A stretch of 64,000 bases of DNA, taken from an uncultured Clostridia bacterium. Its GTDB lineage: Bacteria > Bacillota > Clostridia > TANB77 > CAG-508. The first letter of the stretch is position 1; every line of letters starts with the position of its first letter. Below, one piece after another: positions 28,501 to 38,506 of the stretch. The notes below the pieces were generated by a model. That model had not been told where the DNA came from. It ran no database searches and worked only from the letters and a program-made list of their open reading frames with translations. A program made the translations under genes and the position numbers. The stretch covers positions 163,485 to 227,484 of the forward strand of contig CAOPES010000003.1 in assembly GCA_948502395.1 (NCBI GenBank). Direction: 5' to 3'.

Positions 28501-29324
28501 TAATGCAACGTTATGAGCAAAGAAAGGATTGCGGTTGTGATCCTTTGGGATATGGTACTCCTGATACGCTAAGTGGTGTTCAATCAATTTATGCAGCTTT
28601 AGGAAGACATGGAGAGGCATATTCTGGTTCAGGAGCAGGTGGATATTATTATATGGATCCAGCAAGAGCAGGTGTAATAGATATTTATCCAACTCATGAA
28701 GAATTTATGTCTAAATGTTATAATGCTGGTGGAGAGCATGCACCAGGACAGCCTTGTACTGTTTGGGAAGAAGCACAATATACTGCATACCAAGTAAAAA
28801 TAATTAATAAATATTGGGAGATGTTTTTTGGAAAATATGGCACTTTATCAACAGGAGGAAGCGGAAGCATAGAAGGAAGTCCAGACTTTAATAATGCGGA
28901 AGCATGGAGAAATCCAAATAATGCATATCCATATGGACAATGTACATGGTTTGCAGGAGGAAGATTATATGAAGTATATGGAATTCGAGATAATACACTA
29001 GGAAATGGAGGACAATGGGTTGGAAATTTATGTGCAAGGTATCCAGATAAATTTACAATGTCAACAGAACCAGTACCAGGAGCTATATTTTCAGCGATGA
29101 ATCCTAGTCCATGGGGACATGTTGGATTTGTAAAAGCAGTTAATGGAAATGAAATTACAATACAAGAAGGAAACTTAGATGGTATTACAAATGTATGGGA
29201 AGATGCAATTAGAGATTGGCAAGAAGTAACATATACATTACCAACAATACGAAGCATTTATGCTGGACTTACATTTGCAAACCCTACAGGTGCACTAGCA
29301 AATTCTACTAATAGCAAAAAATAG
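25586..29324 (+). CDS. T4SS cell-wall hydrolase (VirB1-like), amidase-like, SLT-like and CHAP domains; +1 frameshift near the start
   Basis: The ATG at 25586 has the ribosome-binding site AAAGGTGAT and encodes MALSNNENPKKSKK, then CGG (25628). Skipping C gives GIIAGAATAFVTALPTIP and a 1240-residue class protein. The ATG at 25602 already in the long frame has no ribosome-binding site. After a membrane helix (about 15-50) come an amidase_3-like domain with catalytic His residues replaced (IAIAAAYNGEQG, IVIYFNSD), a muramidase/SLT-like domain (VNPELVIVVAYKEQGFTNPG, NNYWGIAIYNG), and a C-terminal CHAP domain with Cys in PYGQCTWFAGG and His in PWGHVGFVKA. It should open peptidoglycan for the secretion channel. 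Confidence 0.85.
25628..25631 (+). other. C-GGA +1 recoding site in the wall hydrolase gene
   Basis: In-frame CGG followed by A, preceded by Lys codon AAG, in the frame that owns the ribosome-binding site. The +1 reading enters the long hydrolase frame with Gly. Confidence 0.65.
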
Positions 29325-29337
29325 GGGGATTTAGAAA

Positions 29338-30678
29338 ATGAAAAAACATATAAAACTGATTATAGCGATAATAGTAATAGTTATAGTGATTATATCTCTT
29401 CTAATTACTTTAATTATTTTAAATAAAAAAGAAGAAAGAAATCTATATGAGAAGAAAAATGATGTAAATAGGGCTACATATATTCCTCGTATAGATGAAG
29501 AAGTTAAAATTCCAAGTGTGTATTACACGATTGAAAACATTTTACAAAAATATTTTTCATATATATTTTTAGATTATAATGAGAAAGAGCAAATGGATCC
29601 TAATATAAAAGTAGGGACATTAGCAGAAAATTATAATATTTTCAATAAGGAAGACAAGAGAAAGTCAATTATAAAATTATTAGATTATAATTATATAGAA
29701 GAAAATAACATAAATATAAACAATATAGATGATTTTATTGAAATTAATGAAAGAAAAATAGAAAAATGTCAAGCGATAGAAATGATAGAAAGAGAAGCAA
29801 AAACAATAAAGGCATATGGTGTACATGTGAAAATAAAACAAGAAGCAGATGAAAAGGACGAATTTTATATTGTAACCTTAGATTTCCTTAATAGAACTTT
29901 TATGATACGACCAATGGCTAAATGTAAAAATATAAATGAAATTGATTTATCCTTTGTAGAAAATATATTGGAAATACCAAAGCAAGAAATAAATACATTT
30001 GCAACATTGACAATAGGCGAAAGCGAAATGGCTCAGAAATATTTTGACAATTTTAAGGAATTATTACTAAACAATCCAAAAGGAGCATATGAAAAACTTT
30101 CAAAAGAATATAGAGATAAGAGATTTGGAGATTATGATAAATTTCTAGTATTTCTAAAAAAGAATGAAGATGAAATAAGGCAGATAAAAGCTAACAAATA
30201 TCTTGTAAATGATATAAATGGAGATCTTCAATATGTTTGTAAAGACAAATATAATAATGATTATATTTTTAACACAACAGGAGTAATGAAATATACGGTA
30301 GAATTAGACACATATACAATAATATCAGACAATTTTGAGACTGCTTATAAAAAAGCAAAAAAAGAAGAAAAAGTATCTATGAACATTCAAAAGTGGATAC
30401 AAATGTTAAATAATAGAGATTATTATGCTGCGTATAAAGTATTAGATACTAGATTTAAAATCAAAAATTTTGAAACAGTTGAAATGTTTGAAGAGTATAT
30501 GAAAGATAAATACCCTCAACATTATCAGATAAAGGAAGGTACAACAAATGAGGAAAACTCAATATATACAAGTCGAATTTTAATAGAATCATTAGAAGAA
30601 AATAATGTTATAGATATGACAATAATAATGCAATTAAAAGAAAACATGGAATTTGCCTTATCTTTTGGAATTGAATAA
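29338..30678 (+). CDS. Membrane-anchored extracellular protein, end of T4SS operon
   Basis: A 446-residue protein with one N-terminal membrane helix (about 5-27) and an all-extracellular remainder. Two regions (KGAYEKLSKEYRDKRFGDYD, about 250, and RDYYAAYKVLDTRFKIKNFE, about 360) resemble each other and the NTF2-like part of the 24644 protein. GGGGG precedes the ATG, 14 bases after the hydrolase. No exact family is recognised; likely an accessory channel or surface component. Confidence 0.55.
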   Translation: MKKHIKLIIAIIVIVIVIISLLITLIILNKKEERNLYEKKNDVNRATYIPRIDEEVKIPSVYYTIENILQKYFSYIFLDYNEKEQMDPNIKVGTLAENYNIFNKEDKRKSIIKLLDYNYIEENNININNIDDFIEINERKIEKCQAIEMIEREAKTIKAYGVHVKIKQEADEKDEFYIVTLDFLNRTFMIRPMAKCKNINEIDLSFVENILEIPKQEINTFATLTIGESEMAQKYFDNFKELLLNNPKGAYEKLSKEYRDKRFGDYDKFLVFLKKNEDEIRQIKANKYLVNDINGDLQYVCKDKYNNDYIFNTTGVMKYTVELDTYTIISDNFETAYKKAKKEEKVSMNIQKWIQMLNNRDYYAAYKVLDTRFKIKNFETVEMFEEYMKDKYPQHYQIKEGTTNEENSIYTSRILIESLEENNVIDMTIIMQLKENMEFALSFGIE

Positions 30679-30689
30679 TGTAATAAATG

Positions 30690-30723
30690 AAAAAATGTGC
30701 CATTTAATGTGGTACATTTTTTA
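30690..30723. terminator. Bidirectional terminator after the T4SS operon
   Basis: AAAAAATGTGCCA and TGTGGTACATTTTTT pair with one or two mismatches around TTTAA, between convergent genes. Confidence 0.8.
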
Positions 30724-31332
30724 TCTATTTAAAAAATTTTCAGGAAATGTCATTATGAACTTTATCACATTATTATTATCAAGAAAAGATTTTATAAATG
30801 GAATCTGATATAATAAAAATAATATTGAAAATGTAAGTAATAATGCTATAAAATTTTTAAAATAATCTTTTGGATATTTTTTATATTTTGTTTTATATCT
30901 TCTGTTTTTCAAATTTTCTATATATGAATTATAATGATTTTGTTGATGAGTAGTTTTTGTTTGTTCATTATTATAATTGGTTTGTGATGACATATTATTT
31001 GATGCTTTGTAATAAGAATCTTCTTGGGTTTGATAATTATTTTGGTGTTGCTTCTTTAATAATTCATTTTCCTTAGAAAGTGTATCTATCTTTTGTCTTA
31101 AAGTATCCAATTCAGAAATAAGTGTTTTGTTATATTCGATCCTTTTAGTATTATCAGATAAAGTTTCATAGGCTTCATTTATTAATTTAAGTTTTTCTTC
31201 ATATAAATGCTTTACATCTTCACTTTGTAAATCAGGATGATATTTTTTAGCTAGAGTCATATATGCTTTTTTTATAATTTCTGGTGATGCATTTTTGTCT
31301 ACTTCTAATATTTCATAATAATTTTGTTTCAT
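30721..31332 (-). CDS. DnaJ-domain membrane protein
   Basis: The 203-residue protein starts with a J domain ([20 protein letters not shown], with the HPD motif in KKYHPDLQ), which stimulates Hsp70 ATPase activity. It lacks the Gly/Phe, zinc and C-terminal domains of true DnaJ; instead it has a coiled Gln/Asn-rich linker and one membrane helix near the end ([19 protein letters not shown]). It is thus a membrane-tethered J protein with unknown client. It lies convergent to the T4SS operon. Confidence 0.88.
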   Translation of the reverse strand: MKQNYYEILEVDKNASPEIIKKAYMTLAKKYHPDLQSEDVKHLYEEKLKLINEAYETLSDNTKRIEYNKTLISELDTLRQKIDTLSKENELLKKQHQNNYQTQEDSYYKASNNMSSQTNYNNEQTKTTHQQNHYNSYIENLKNRRYKTKYKKYPKDYFKNFIALLLTFSILFLLYQIPFIKSFLDNNNVIKFIMTFPENFLNR

Positions 31333-31464
31333 TAGTTACTCCTTTAAAAATAATATAACATAAAAAATATGAAAATTCAAGAATTAGAAACAGAACAAAA
31401 TTTTTAAAATCACAATAAAAAAATAAAAGAATAAAATACAATAAAAAAGAAAGGCTGGGATATA

Positions 31465-32343
31465 ATGAAAAAAGGTTTATGTTTAGCAGGCGGAGGAGTA
31501 AAAGGAGCAGCACACATAGGAGCAATAAAAGCGTTAGAAGAAGCAAGAATAAAATTTGATTATGTAGGAGGAACATCATCAGGAAGCATAGTAGCATGCC
31601 TATACGCATGCGGATTTACAGCAGACGAGATGTACGAAATATTCAAAAAATACTGTAAAAAAATAAAATACATAGACCCAATAAACATAATAAAACTAAT
31701 TCTAGGAATAATATTCACTAGAAAAATCAAAATTGAAGGCTTAAACACAGGAAATCAAATTGAAAAATTAATAAATAAAGTTTGTGGTGAAAAAGGAATA
31801 AAAAATATATCAGATATAAAAATGCCAATAGCAATACCAAGTGTAAGTCTAGAAAGCGGAAATGTAATCTGTTTCACATCATGTGAATTCAGAAACAAAA
31901 CACAAGACAACACAATATTTGTAAACGACATAGAAATAGGAAAAGCTGTAAGAGCAAGTTGTAGCTATCCAGTAGTATTTGCACCATGTACATACAAAAA
32001 CACTAAGTTAATAGATGGGGGAATTAGAGAAAACGTACCATGGAAAGAACTAAAATTCCTAGGGGCAGACAGTGTTCTAAGCATAATGTTTGACGAAAAG
32101 GAAAATAATATACAAGATAAAAACTTAGTAGAAATTGCAAGTAGGTCAATCAGTTTGTTGTGCAGAGAATTATCTAATTATGAAATGCAAGGGGAAGATG
32201 ATATAATTAGAATCAAAAGCGGTAAAGTTGGTCTTTTGGATATGAATAAAATTGATGAATTATATAGATTGGGATATGAGCAAACACAAAAATATATAAA
32301 GGATGTTTTTGGGGACGGAGCAAAAAAACATCGATTTTTTTGA
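31465..32343 (+). CDS. Patatin-like phospholipase
   Basis: The 292-residue protein has the oxyanion motif GGGVKGAAH (residues 9-17), nucleophile elbow GTSSG (36-40) and catalytic Asp in DGGIRENVP (about 184), the complete patatin Ser-Asp dyad. It likely cleaves acyl chains from phospholipids. AAAGGCTGGGA precedes the ATG. The C-terminus (DVFGDGAKKHRFF) is encoded by a type A GTCCC repeat, so the repeat entered or replaced the original 3' end. Confidence 0.92.
   Translation: MKKGLCLAGGGVKGAAHIGAIKALEEARIKFDYVGGTSSGSIVACLYACGFTADEMYEIFKKYCKKIKYIDPINIIKLILGIIFTRKIKIEGLNTGNQIEKLINKVCGEKGIKNISDIKMPIAIPSVSLESGNVICFTSCEFRNKTQDNTIFVNDIEIGKAVRASCSYPVVFAPCTYKNTKLIDGGIRENVPWKELKFLGADSVLSIMFDEKENNIQDKNLVEIASRSISLLCRELSNYEMQGEDDIIRIKSGKVGLLDMNKIDELYRLGYEQTQKYIKDVFGDGAKKHRFF
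32307..32330. repeat. GTCCC-class repeat, type A variant, inside the patatin 3' end
   Basis: GATGTTTTTGGGGACGGAGC followed by AAAAAAACATC gives arms GATGTTTTT / AAAAACATC around a GGGGACGG loop. It encodes the last residues of the phospholipase. Confidence 0.6.
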
Positions 32344-32344
32344 A

Positions 32345-32407
32345 AAAGATGTGTCCCAAAGTGGACAAAATGTCCAAAAGGAAACGTCCCCAATGGACAT
32401 TTCCTTC
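32345..32407. repeat. GTCCC-class repeat, type C
   Basis: GATGTGTCCCAAAGTGGACA, then AAATGTCCAAAAGGAAACGT and CCCCAATGGACATTTCC. It contains a small GGACAAAATGTCC hairpin and a GGAAA/TTTCC outer pairing. A near-identical copy is at 43188-43248. It lies between convergent genes. Confidence 0.8.
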
Positions 32408-32412
32408 TGTTT

Positions 32413-35400
32413 TTAATTAATTTTTAGTTCTTCTTTTTTAGTATCAGATGCAGAATTTTCATCTTGCAAAGCCTTTTTCATATTATTCTTAGTTTTCAAA
32501 TTATCCTTAGCAACAGTCATAAGAAGTTTAATTCTATTAGTTTGATTAGCCTCACTAGCACCTGGGTCATAATCAACAGGAGAAATATTAGCATCTGGGT
32601 ACATACTTCTAATTGTTTTTATAACACCCTTACCAACAACGTGATTTGGCAAGCAAGCAAAAGGTTGAACACATATAATATTTGGAATATCATGCTCAAT
32701 ATATTCAATCATTTCAGCGGTTAAGAACCAACCTTCACCAGTTTGATTTCCAATTGACAATACATCTTTTACTTTGCTTTCTAAGTGCCAAATGTCGCAA
32801 GGTGGCAAATAGTTCTTTTTAGAATTAGCTAAAGCAATTTTTACATCTTTTTCTAACAAGTCAATTAATTTAATAGCAGTTTTCATTAATTTAGAAGATG
32901 TCTTATTTGTGTTTAATAAGTTATTAAATGTAATTTTATGAGTACACATAAATTTAGCAAATCCCATAAAATCAGGTAAAATTACTTCTGCTCCTTCTTT
33001 TTCAAGAAGGTCTGCAACATAGTTGTTTCCGAAAGGATGATATTTAATTAATACTTCTCCAACTATACCTACCTTAGGCTTTTCCACAGATGTGTCTAAT
33101 TCTATTTTTTCAAAGTCATTTACAATGTCATAAATGCTTTGTTTAAATTCTTTATTTGTTGATTTTTTCAAAAGTTCTTTACATTTTGACATCCACTTGT
33201 CAAACAAGGCTTTTGTTTCACCTTTGTTTACTTCATAAGCTCTATTTTTTGTAAGCATTTTTTGTAGTAAATCTCCATAAACAACCATTTTTAAAAGTCT
33301 TTCTGCTAATGGTATTGTTATTTTAAATCCAGGCATTTTCTCCATTCCAACGATATTGAATGAAATTACAGGAACATGCCCAAACCCAGCATCTTTTAAA
33401 GCTTTTCTAATAAATCCAATATAGTTTGTTGCTCTACAACCACCACCTGTTTGAGACATTATTATTGCTGTTTTATTTAAGTCATATTCGCCAGATTGAA
33501 GAGCTTCTATAAATTGTCCGGTTGTTAATATTGAAGGGTAGCAAGCATCATTATTTACGTATTTTAATCCTGTTTCTACTGTTTTTTGAGTGCATTCTCT
33601 TAACAATTTAACATTATATCCAGATGCGGCTACGGCAGCTTCTAACAATTCAAAATGTATTGGTGCCATTTGTGGCATTAGAATTGTATAATCTTTTCTC
33701 ATTTCTTTTGTAAAGATGTTTCTCTTTAATCCGTAGTCACCGTCAGCTTTTTCTTGCACTTTATCTTGTTCACGTTTTTTCATACTTGCAATAAGTGAAC
33801 GTATACGAATTCTAACTGCTCCTAAGTTATTTACTTCATCTATTTTAATTAATGTGTACATCTTGTTAAAACTTGATAAGATTTCTTCAACTTGGTCTGT
33901 TGTAACAGCGTCAACACCACAACCAAAAGAGTTAAGCTGTACTAATTCTAAGCAATCATGTTTTCCCACATAATCTGCTGCTGCGTAAAGTCTTGCGTGA
34001 TATACCCATTGGTCAACAACTCTTATAGGGCGTTTTGCTTCTGTTTTATCAGAAATGCTATCTTCTGTTAAAACAGCTAATCCCAAAGATGTTATTAATG
34101 TGTCAATTCCGTGGTTTATCTCAGGATCTATATGATATGGACGTCCTGCTAAAACAATTCCTTTTAAATTATTTTCTTCTAGGTATCTAACAGTTTCTAA
34201 TCCTTTTGTGCGGATGTCGTGTTTACATTTTTGATATTCTGCTTCTGCTTTGTCAGCAGCAATTTCTAATTCTTTTTTTGTAAAGTTATATTGCTTAAAT
34301 TCATCTAATTCTAGTAATTTTTTAACTAGATTTTTCTTTTCAAAAGGTAAGAATGGATTTAAGAATTTTATTGATGGGTCTTTTAATCCTTCTACATTAT
34401 TTTTCAAAACTTCTGAATAAGAGATTACAATTGGGCAATTGTAACGGTTATCAGCTTTTTCATATTCTTTTCTAGAGTATGGCATACAAGGATAGAAAAT
34501 TGTTTTAATTCCTTGTTCTAATAAGCTTTCTATATGTCCATGAGAAAGTTTTGCAGGGTAGCAAACAGACTCAGAAGGCATAGATTCCATACCTTTTTCA
34601 TATGTAGCACGATTACTTTTTTCTGATAATATAACTCTAAATCCAAGGCTAGTTAAGAATGTGAACCAGAAAGGATAATCTTCATACATATTCAAAACCC
34701 TAGGGATACCAATAGTTCCACGTATTGAATATTGCTCTTCTAATGGTTTATAATCAAATATTCTTTCATATTTGTATTGTACTAAATTAGGCAATTTTTT
34801 TGATTTTGTAACAATTCCAGCACCTTTTTCGCAACGGTTACCAGAAACGTGAATTTGTCCATTACTAAATTTGTTAATTGTTAATTTGCAGTGGTTTTCA
34901 CAGTTGTTACAACGTGTATGTGTTACTTTTATTTGTAATTTATCTAATTCATCTAGTTTTAATATAGATGAATAATATTCCATATCTAAGTTAGCTTCAT
35001 ATTGTTCTTTAGAAAGTAGAGCCATACCATAAGCTCCCATAAGTCCAGAGATATCTGGTCTTACAACATTTTTTCCAACTATTAATTCAAAAGCTCTTAA
35101 AACAGCATCATTGTAGAAAGTACCACCTTGTACAACGATATGTTTTCCAAGAGTTTCAACGTCTCTAACTTTCATAACTTTTTGAATTGCATTTTTTATA
35201 ACAGAATAAGAAAGTCCACTTGAAATATCTCCAACAGAATATCCTTCTTTTTGAGCTTGTTTTATCTTTGAATTCATAAATACTGTACATCTTGAACCTA
35301 GATCAACAGGTGTTTTTGATTTAATAGCTTCTTTTACAAATTCAGAAATTTCTATATTTAAGCTTTTGGCAAAGGTTTCAATAAATGAACCACAACCAGA

Positions 35401-36738
35401 AGAACAAGCTTCATTTAGCATGATGTTATCAATAGAGCCATTTTTCATTCTGATATATTTCATATCTTGCCCACCAATGTCAACAATACTTGTAACATTT
35501 GGCTCGAATTTTTTTGCAGCTGTATAGTGTGCAATTGTTTCAATTTCATTTAAATCTACATTTAAAGCTGTTTGAATTAGCTTTTCACCATATCCTGTAA
35601 CTCCACTATACCTAAGCTTTGCTGTATTTGGCAAAACAGCATAAAGTTTTTTAAGCATATTCATAACACTTTTTAGTGGATTTCCTTCATTGCTTCCATA
35701 TAATGAATATAGTAAGTTTCCTTCTGTATCAATTAAAACTAATTTTGTGGTTGTTGAACCAGCATCTATTCCTAGGTAGCAGTCTCCTTCATATCCTTCT
35801 AAATCTCTTTTATTAACAGTGTTTTTATTATGTCTTTCTTTGAATTTTTCATATTCATCTTCATTTTTAAAAAGTGGCTCTAGTGGTTTTGATGTATTAT
35901 CATGTGATGCTTTTAATGTTTCTATTTTTTTAGATAATTCATCTGGTGTTATTTCTTCGCTATTTATAGAATCTAACGCAGCACCTTTTGCTACTAATAG
36001 GTGAGCTTCTTCTGGTACAATTATTTCATCATCTGTTAGTTCTAGTGTTTCTATAAATCTAGTACGTAGCTCAGATAAATAATTTAAAGGACCACCTAAA
36101 AATGCAACATTTCCCCTGATTGGTCTACCACAAGCAAGTCCACTGATAGTTTGATTTACAACTGCTTGGAAAATAGAAGCTGCAATATCTTCTTTTGCTG
36201 CCCCTTCATTAATTAAAGGTTGGATATCAGTTTTAGCGAAAACTCCACAACGTGATGCAATTGGATAAATTGTTTTGTAATTTTTTGCAAGTTCATTTAA
36301 TCCATTTGTATCAGTATGTAGTAATGAAGCCATTTGGTCTAAAAATGCCCCAGTACCACCCGCACAAGTTCCATTCATACGTTGCTCAATTGATTGGTCA
36401 AAGTATATAATTTTTGCGTCTTCTCCACCTAGTTCTATAACTACGTCTGTTTTTGGTATATATTTTTCAACGGCACGTTTGCAAGAAACAACTTCTTGAA
36501 TAAAGTCAACACCTAAAAATTTTGCTGCTGACATTGCTCCAGAACCTGTAAGTGCTAGTGTGAACGTATTTAGCGGATATTTTATTAATAAGTCTTCTAA
36601 TACGTTGCATACTGTGTTTTTTGTGTCTGAAAAGTGCCTTTGATAGTTTTTGTATATTGTGTTTTTGTTTTTATCCATAACTATGATTTTAACTGTTGTT
36701 GAACCAACGTCTAGTCCAACGTGTAATATTTCATTCAT
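32413..36738 (-). CDS. Giant 2-hydroxyacyl-CoA dehydratase activase family protein
   Basis: A 1441-residue fusion in the BadF/BadG/BcrA/BcrD family. Two ASKHA ATPase domains come first: LHVGLDVGSTTVKIIVMDK with ELGGEDAKIIYF and GTCAGGTGAFLDQM, then YLGIDAGSTTTKLVLID with DIGGQDMKYIRM and NEACSSGCGSF, whose Cys residues are the expected 4Fe-4S ligands. A DUF2229 domain (TIGIPRVLNMYEDYPFWFTF) and a 2-hydroxyglutaryl-CoA dehydratase D-type region follow. I use the ATG at 36736-36738 after AAGGAGA. Its substrate is unknown; such fused forms stand alone, as here. Confidence 0.9.
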   Translation of the reverse strand: MNEILHVGLDVGSTTVKIIVMDKNKNTIYKNYQRHFSDTKNTVCNVLEDLLIKYPLNTFTLALTGSGAMSAAKFLGVDFIQEVVSCKRAVEKYIPKTDVVIELGGEDAKIIYFDQSIEQRMNGTCAGGTGAFLDQMASLLHTDTNGLNELAKNYKTIYPIASRCGVFAKTDIQPLINEGAAKEDIAASIFQAVVNQTISGLACGRPIRGNVAFLGGPLNYLSELRTRFIETLELTDDEIIVPEEAHLLVAKGAALDSINSEEITPDELSKKIETLKASHDNTSKPLEPLFKNEDEYEKFKERHNKNTVNKRDLEGYEGDCYLGIDAGSTTTKLVLIDTEGNLLYSLYGSNEGNPLKSVMNMLKKLYAVLPNTAKLRYSGVTGYGEKLIQTALNVDLNEIETIAHYTAAKKFEPNVTSIVDIGGQDMKYIRMKNGSIDNIMLNEACSSGCGSFIETFAKSLNIEISEFVKEAIKSKTPVDLGSRCTVFMNSKIKQAQKEGYSVGDISSGLSYSVIKNAIQKVMKVRDVETLGKHIVVQGGTFYNDAVLRAFELIVGKNVVRPDISGLMGAYGMALLSKEQYEANLDMEYYSSILKLDELDKLQIKVTHTRCNNCENHCKLTINKFSNGQIHVSGNRCEKGAGIVTKSKKLPNLVQYKYERIFDYKPLEEQYSIRGTIGIPRVLNMYEDYPFWFTFLTSLGFRVILSEKSNRATYEKGMESMPSESVCYPAKLSHGHIESLLEQGIKTIFYPCMPYSRKEYEKADNRYNCPIVISYSEVLKNNVEGLKDPSIKFLNPFLPFEKKNLVKKLLELDEFKQYNFTKKELEIAADKAEAEYQKCKHDIRTKGLETVRYLEENNLKGIVLAGRPYHIDPEINHGIDTLITSLGLAVLTEDSISDKTEAKRPIRVVDQWVYHARLYAAADYVGKHDCLELVQLNSFGCGVDAVTTDQVEEILSSFNKMYTLIKIDEVNNLGAVRIRIRSLIASMKKREQDKVQEKADGDYGLKRNIFTKEMRKDYTILMPQMAPIHFELLEAAVAASGYNVKLLRECTQKTVETGLKYVNNDACYPSILTTGQFIEALQSGEYDLNKTAIIMSQTGGGCRATNYIGFIRKALKDAGFGHVPVISFNIVGMEKMPGFKITIPLAERLLKMVVYGDLLQKMLTKNRAYEVNKGETKALFDKWMSKCKELLKKSTNKEFKQSIYDIVNDFEKIELDTSVEKPKVGIVGEVLIKYHPFGNNYVADLLEKEGAEVILPDFMGFAKFMCTHKITFNNLLNTNKTSSKLMKTAIKLIDLLEKDVKIALANSKKNYLPPCDIWHLESKVKDVLSIGNQTGEGWFLTAEMIEYIEHDIPNIICVQPFACLPNHVVGKGVIKTIRSMYPDANISPVDYDPGASEANQTNRIKLLMTVAKDNLKTKNNMKKALQDENSASDTKKEELKIN

Positions 36739-36937
36739 GACAAATTCTCCTTTTTTGTACATTTAATTAATACGTCTAACACCCTAATTGTATACGGAAA
36801 AGAGGATTTTGTCAAATGGTAAAAATTGTTAAAAAATCTAAGGAAATTTGCGATTGTTCGCTTGATTTTGTAGTAAAAATATAGTAAGATGTTAATAAAA
36901 AAGATATACTTTGGAAAATGACGAAAGGAGTAAATAG

Positions 36938-37798
36938 ATGAGCGATAATGAAATAATAAAAATAACAGAAAAGACATTTGAAGAGATTAAACATATTGAT
37001 AAACAAGGAAACGAATATTGGTATGCAAGAGAATTAATGATAGCATTAGAATACAAAGATTGGAGTAAATTTAAAAGTGTCATACAAAAGGCGATAATTG
37101 CTTGTAAAAACAGTGAAATTGTTGTGGGAGAATGTTTCCGCCAGTTGGCAAAAACATCTAAGATGCCAAATGGAGGAGAAAAATATATTCCAGATTATGA
37201 TTATATTCTTAATAGATATGCTTGTTACTTAATAGCTCAAAATGGTAGCCCAAAGAAAAAGGCTGTTGCGTTGGCACAAACTTATTTTGCAGTAAAAACT
37301 AGAGAGCGTGAATTAACAGAGCAAGAGTATTTAGAGCTTTCTGAAAATGATAAGAGAATATATGATAGAAATTTAGCTAAAAAAAGAAATAGAGCATTAT
37401 CAGATGTTGCAAAGAAATCAGGTGTAGAAAATTTTGGGAAATTTAATAATGCTGGATATTTAGGGCTATATAATGAAACGGCTCAACAAATAAAAGATAG
37501 AAAAGGCTTAACCCAAAGGCAAGAAATATTAGATTATATGGGAAGTGAAGAATTGGGTGCTAATATATTCCGTATAACTCAGACAGAAGCAAAGTTAAGG
37601 AGAGCTAATATAAACGATGAAAATTTAGCTTGTGTCACTCATAATTATGTAGGAAAAGCAGTAAGAAAAACAATTCAAGAACTAGGTGGTACATTACCAG
37701 AAAATTTACCTACCCCTGAAAAAAGTGTAAGTGAATTGGAAAAAGAAAAGAAAAAGCAGTTAAAACTCAAAAATAATAACACAAAAAAATTAAAATAG
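36938..37798 (+). CDS. dinD: DNA damage-inducible protein D (DinD)
   Basis: The 286-residue protein matches DinD along its length: YWYARELMIALEYKDWSKFK, PDYDYILNRYACYLIAQNGS, KKAVALAQTYFAVKTRERE and VAKKSGVENFGKFNNAGYLG. The N-terminal half is a Bro-N-like domain often seen in phage and mobile elements. GAAAGGAG precedes the ATG. In E. coli DinD inhibits RecA; no LexA box of the Gram-positive type (CGAACATATGTTCG) is visible upstream, so SOS control here is unproven. Confidence 0.88.
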   Translation: MSDNEIIKITEKTFEEIKHIDKQGNEYWYARELMIALEYKDWSKFKSVIQKAIIACKNSEIVVGECFRQLAKTSKMPNGGEKYIPDYDYILNRYACYLIAQNGSPKKKAVALAQTYFAVKTRERELTEQEYLELSENDKRIYDRNLAKKRNRALSDVAKKSGVENFGKFNNAGYLGLYNETAQQIKDRKGLTQRQEILDYMGSEELGANIFRITQTEAKLRRANINDENLACVTHNYVGKAVRKTIQELGGTLPENLPTPEKSVSELEKEKKKQLKLKNNNTKKLK

Positions 37799-37871
37799 TA
37801 AGTAATAAGTTCTAAAAAGGACAAACAAATAATAATATTGATAATAAATAAAACAAAATAAGGAGGAACAT

Positions 37872-38411
37872 ATGAAAAGCAAAAAAATAATCACAATATT
37901 TTCAATATTATTAATAGCAATAATAATAGGGGGATTTTTTGCAATAAAATACGCAAAAGAACAAAAGGAAAAACAAACAGAACAACAAGAATATACACCA
38001 CAAGAAGAAATATCAGAAGAACAAGCAAAACAAACAATAGTAAGCCTATACTTCATAAATAAAGAAACAAAAGAACTAGTACCAGAAGCAAGGCTTGTAA
38101 ATATAAAAGAAATAGTAAATTCACCATACGATACATTAGTAAATCTATTAATAGCAGGTCCAAAAAATGAAAAACAAGAAAGAGCAATTCCGGAAAATAC
38201 AAAATTATTAAAAACTTTTATGGAAGCAGATACTATAACATTAGATTTTTCATCTGAATTTTTAAATTATAATAAAGAAGATGAAAAAGCAAAAGAAAAT
38301 TTAATAAATAGCATAGTAAATACTTTAACTCAATTAACAGAAGTAAATAAAGTAAAAATATTAATTGATGGAAACCCAAATGAAGAATTTAACGAAACAT
38401 ACAACATATAA
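37872..38411 (+). CDS. GerMN-domain lipoprotein-like protein
   Basis: The 179-residue protein has an N-terminal membrane helix (about 5-25), a Gln/Glu-rich linker and one GerMN domain (TIVSLYFINKETKELVPEAR, LVNLLIAGPKNEKQERAIPE, ITLDFSSEFLNY). GerMN domains occur in the germination protein GerM and related sporulation proteins; GerM itself has two copies. A role in spore or envelope biology is an inference from the domain. AAGGAGG precedes the ATG and a terminator follows. Confidence 0.85.
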   Translation: MKSKKIITIFSILLIAIIIGGFFAIKYAKEQKEKQTEQQEYTPQEEISEEQAKQTIVSLYFINKETKELVPEARLVNIKEIVNSPYDTLVNLLIAGPKNEKQERAIPENTKLLKTFMEADTITLDFSSEFLNYNKEDEKAKENLINSIVNTLTQLTEVNKVKILIDGNPNEEFNETYNI

Positions 38412-38438
38412 GAAGAGATGTTTATTCATCTCTTTTTA
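38412..38438 (+). terminator. Terminator after the GerMN gene
   Basis: AGAGATG and CATCTCT pair around TTTATT, followed by TTTTTAT. Confidence 0.85.
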
Positions 38439-38506
38439 TATTCAAAAATTAATACTATCTGCACATTTTTATATATTTTATATGCAGATAATAAATAGTA
38501 TCTGCA

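Noticed and set aside
16225..30723. Complete integrative conjugative element
   Set aside because: No integrase, relaxase, coupling protein or att repeat was found, so only a T4SS-like module is claimed.
36739..36937. LexA box before dinD
   Set aside because: Only loose GTTC/GAAC fragments are present; no CGAAC-N4-GTTCG type palindrome.
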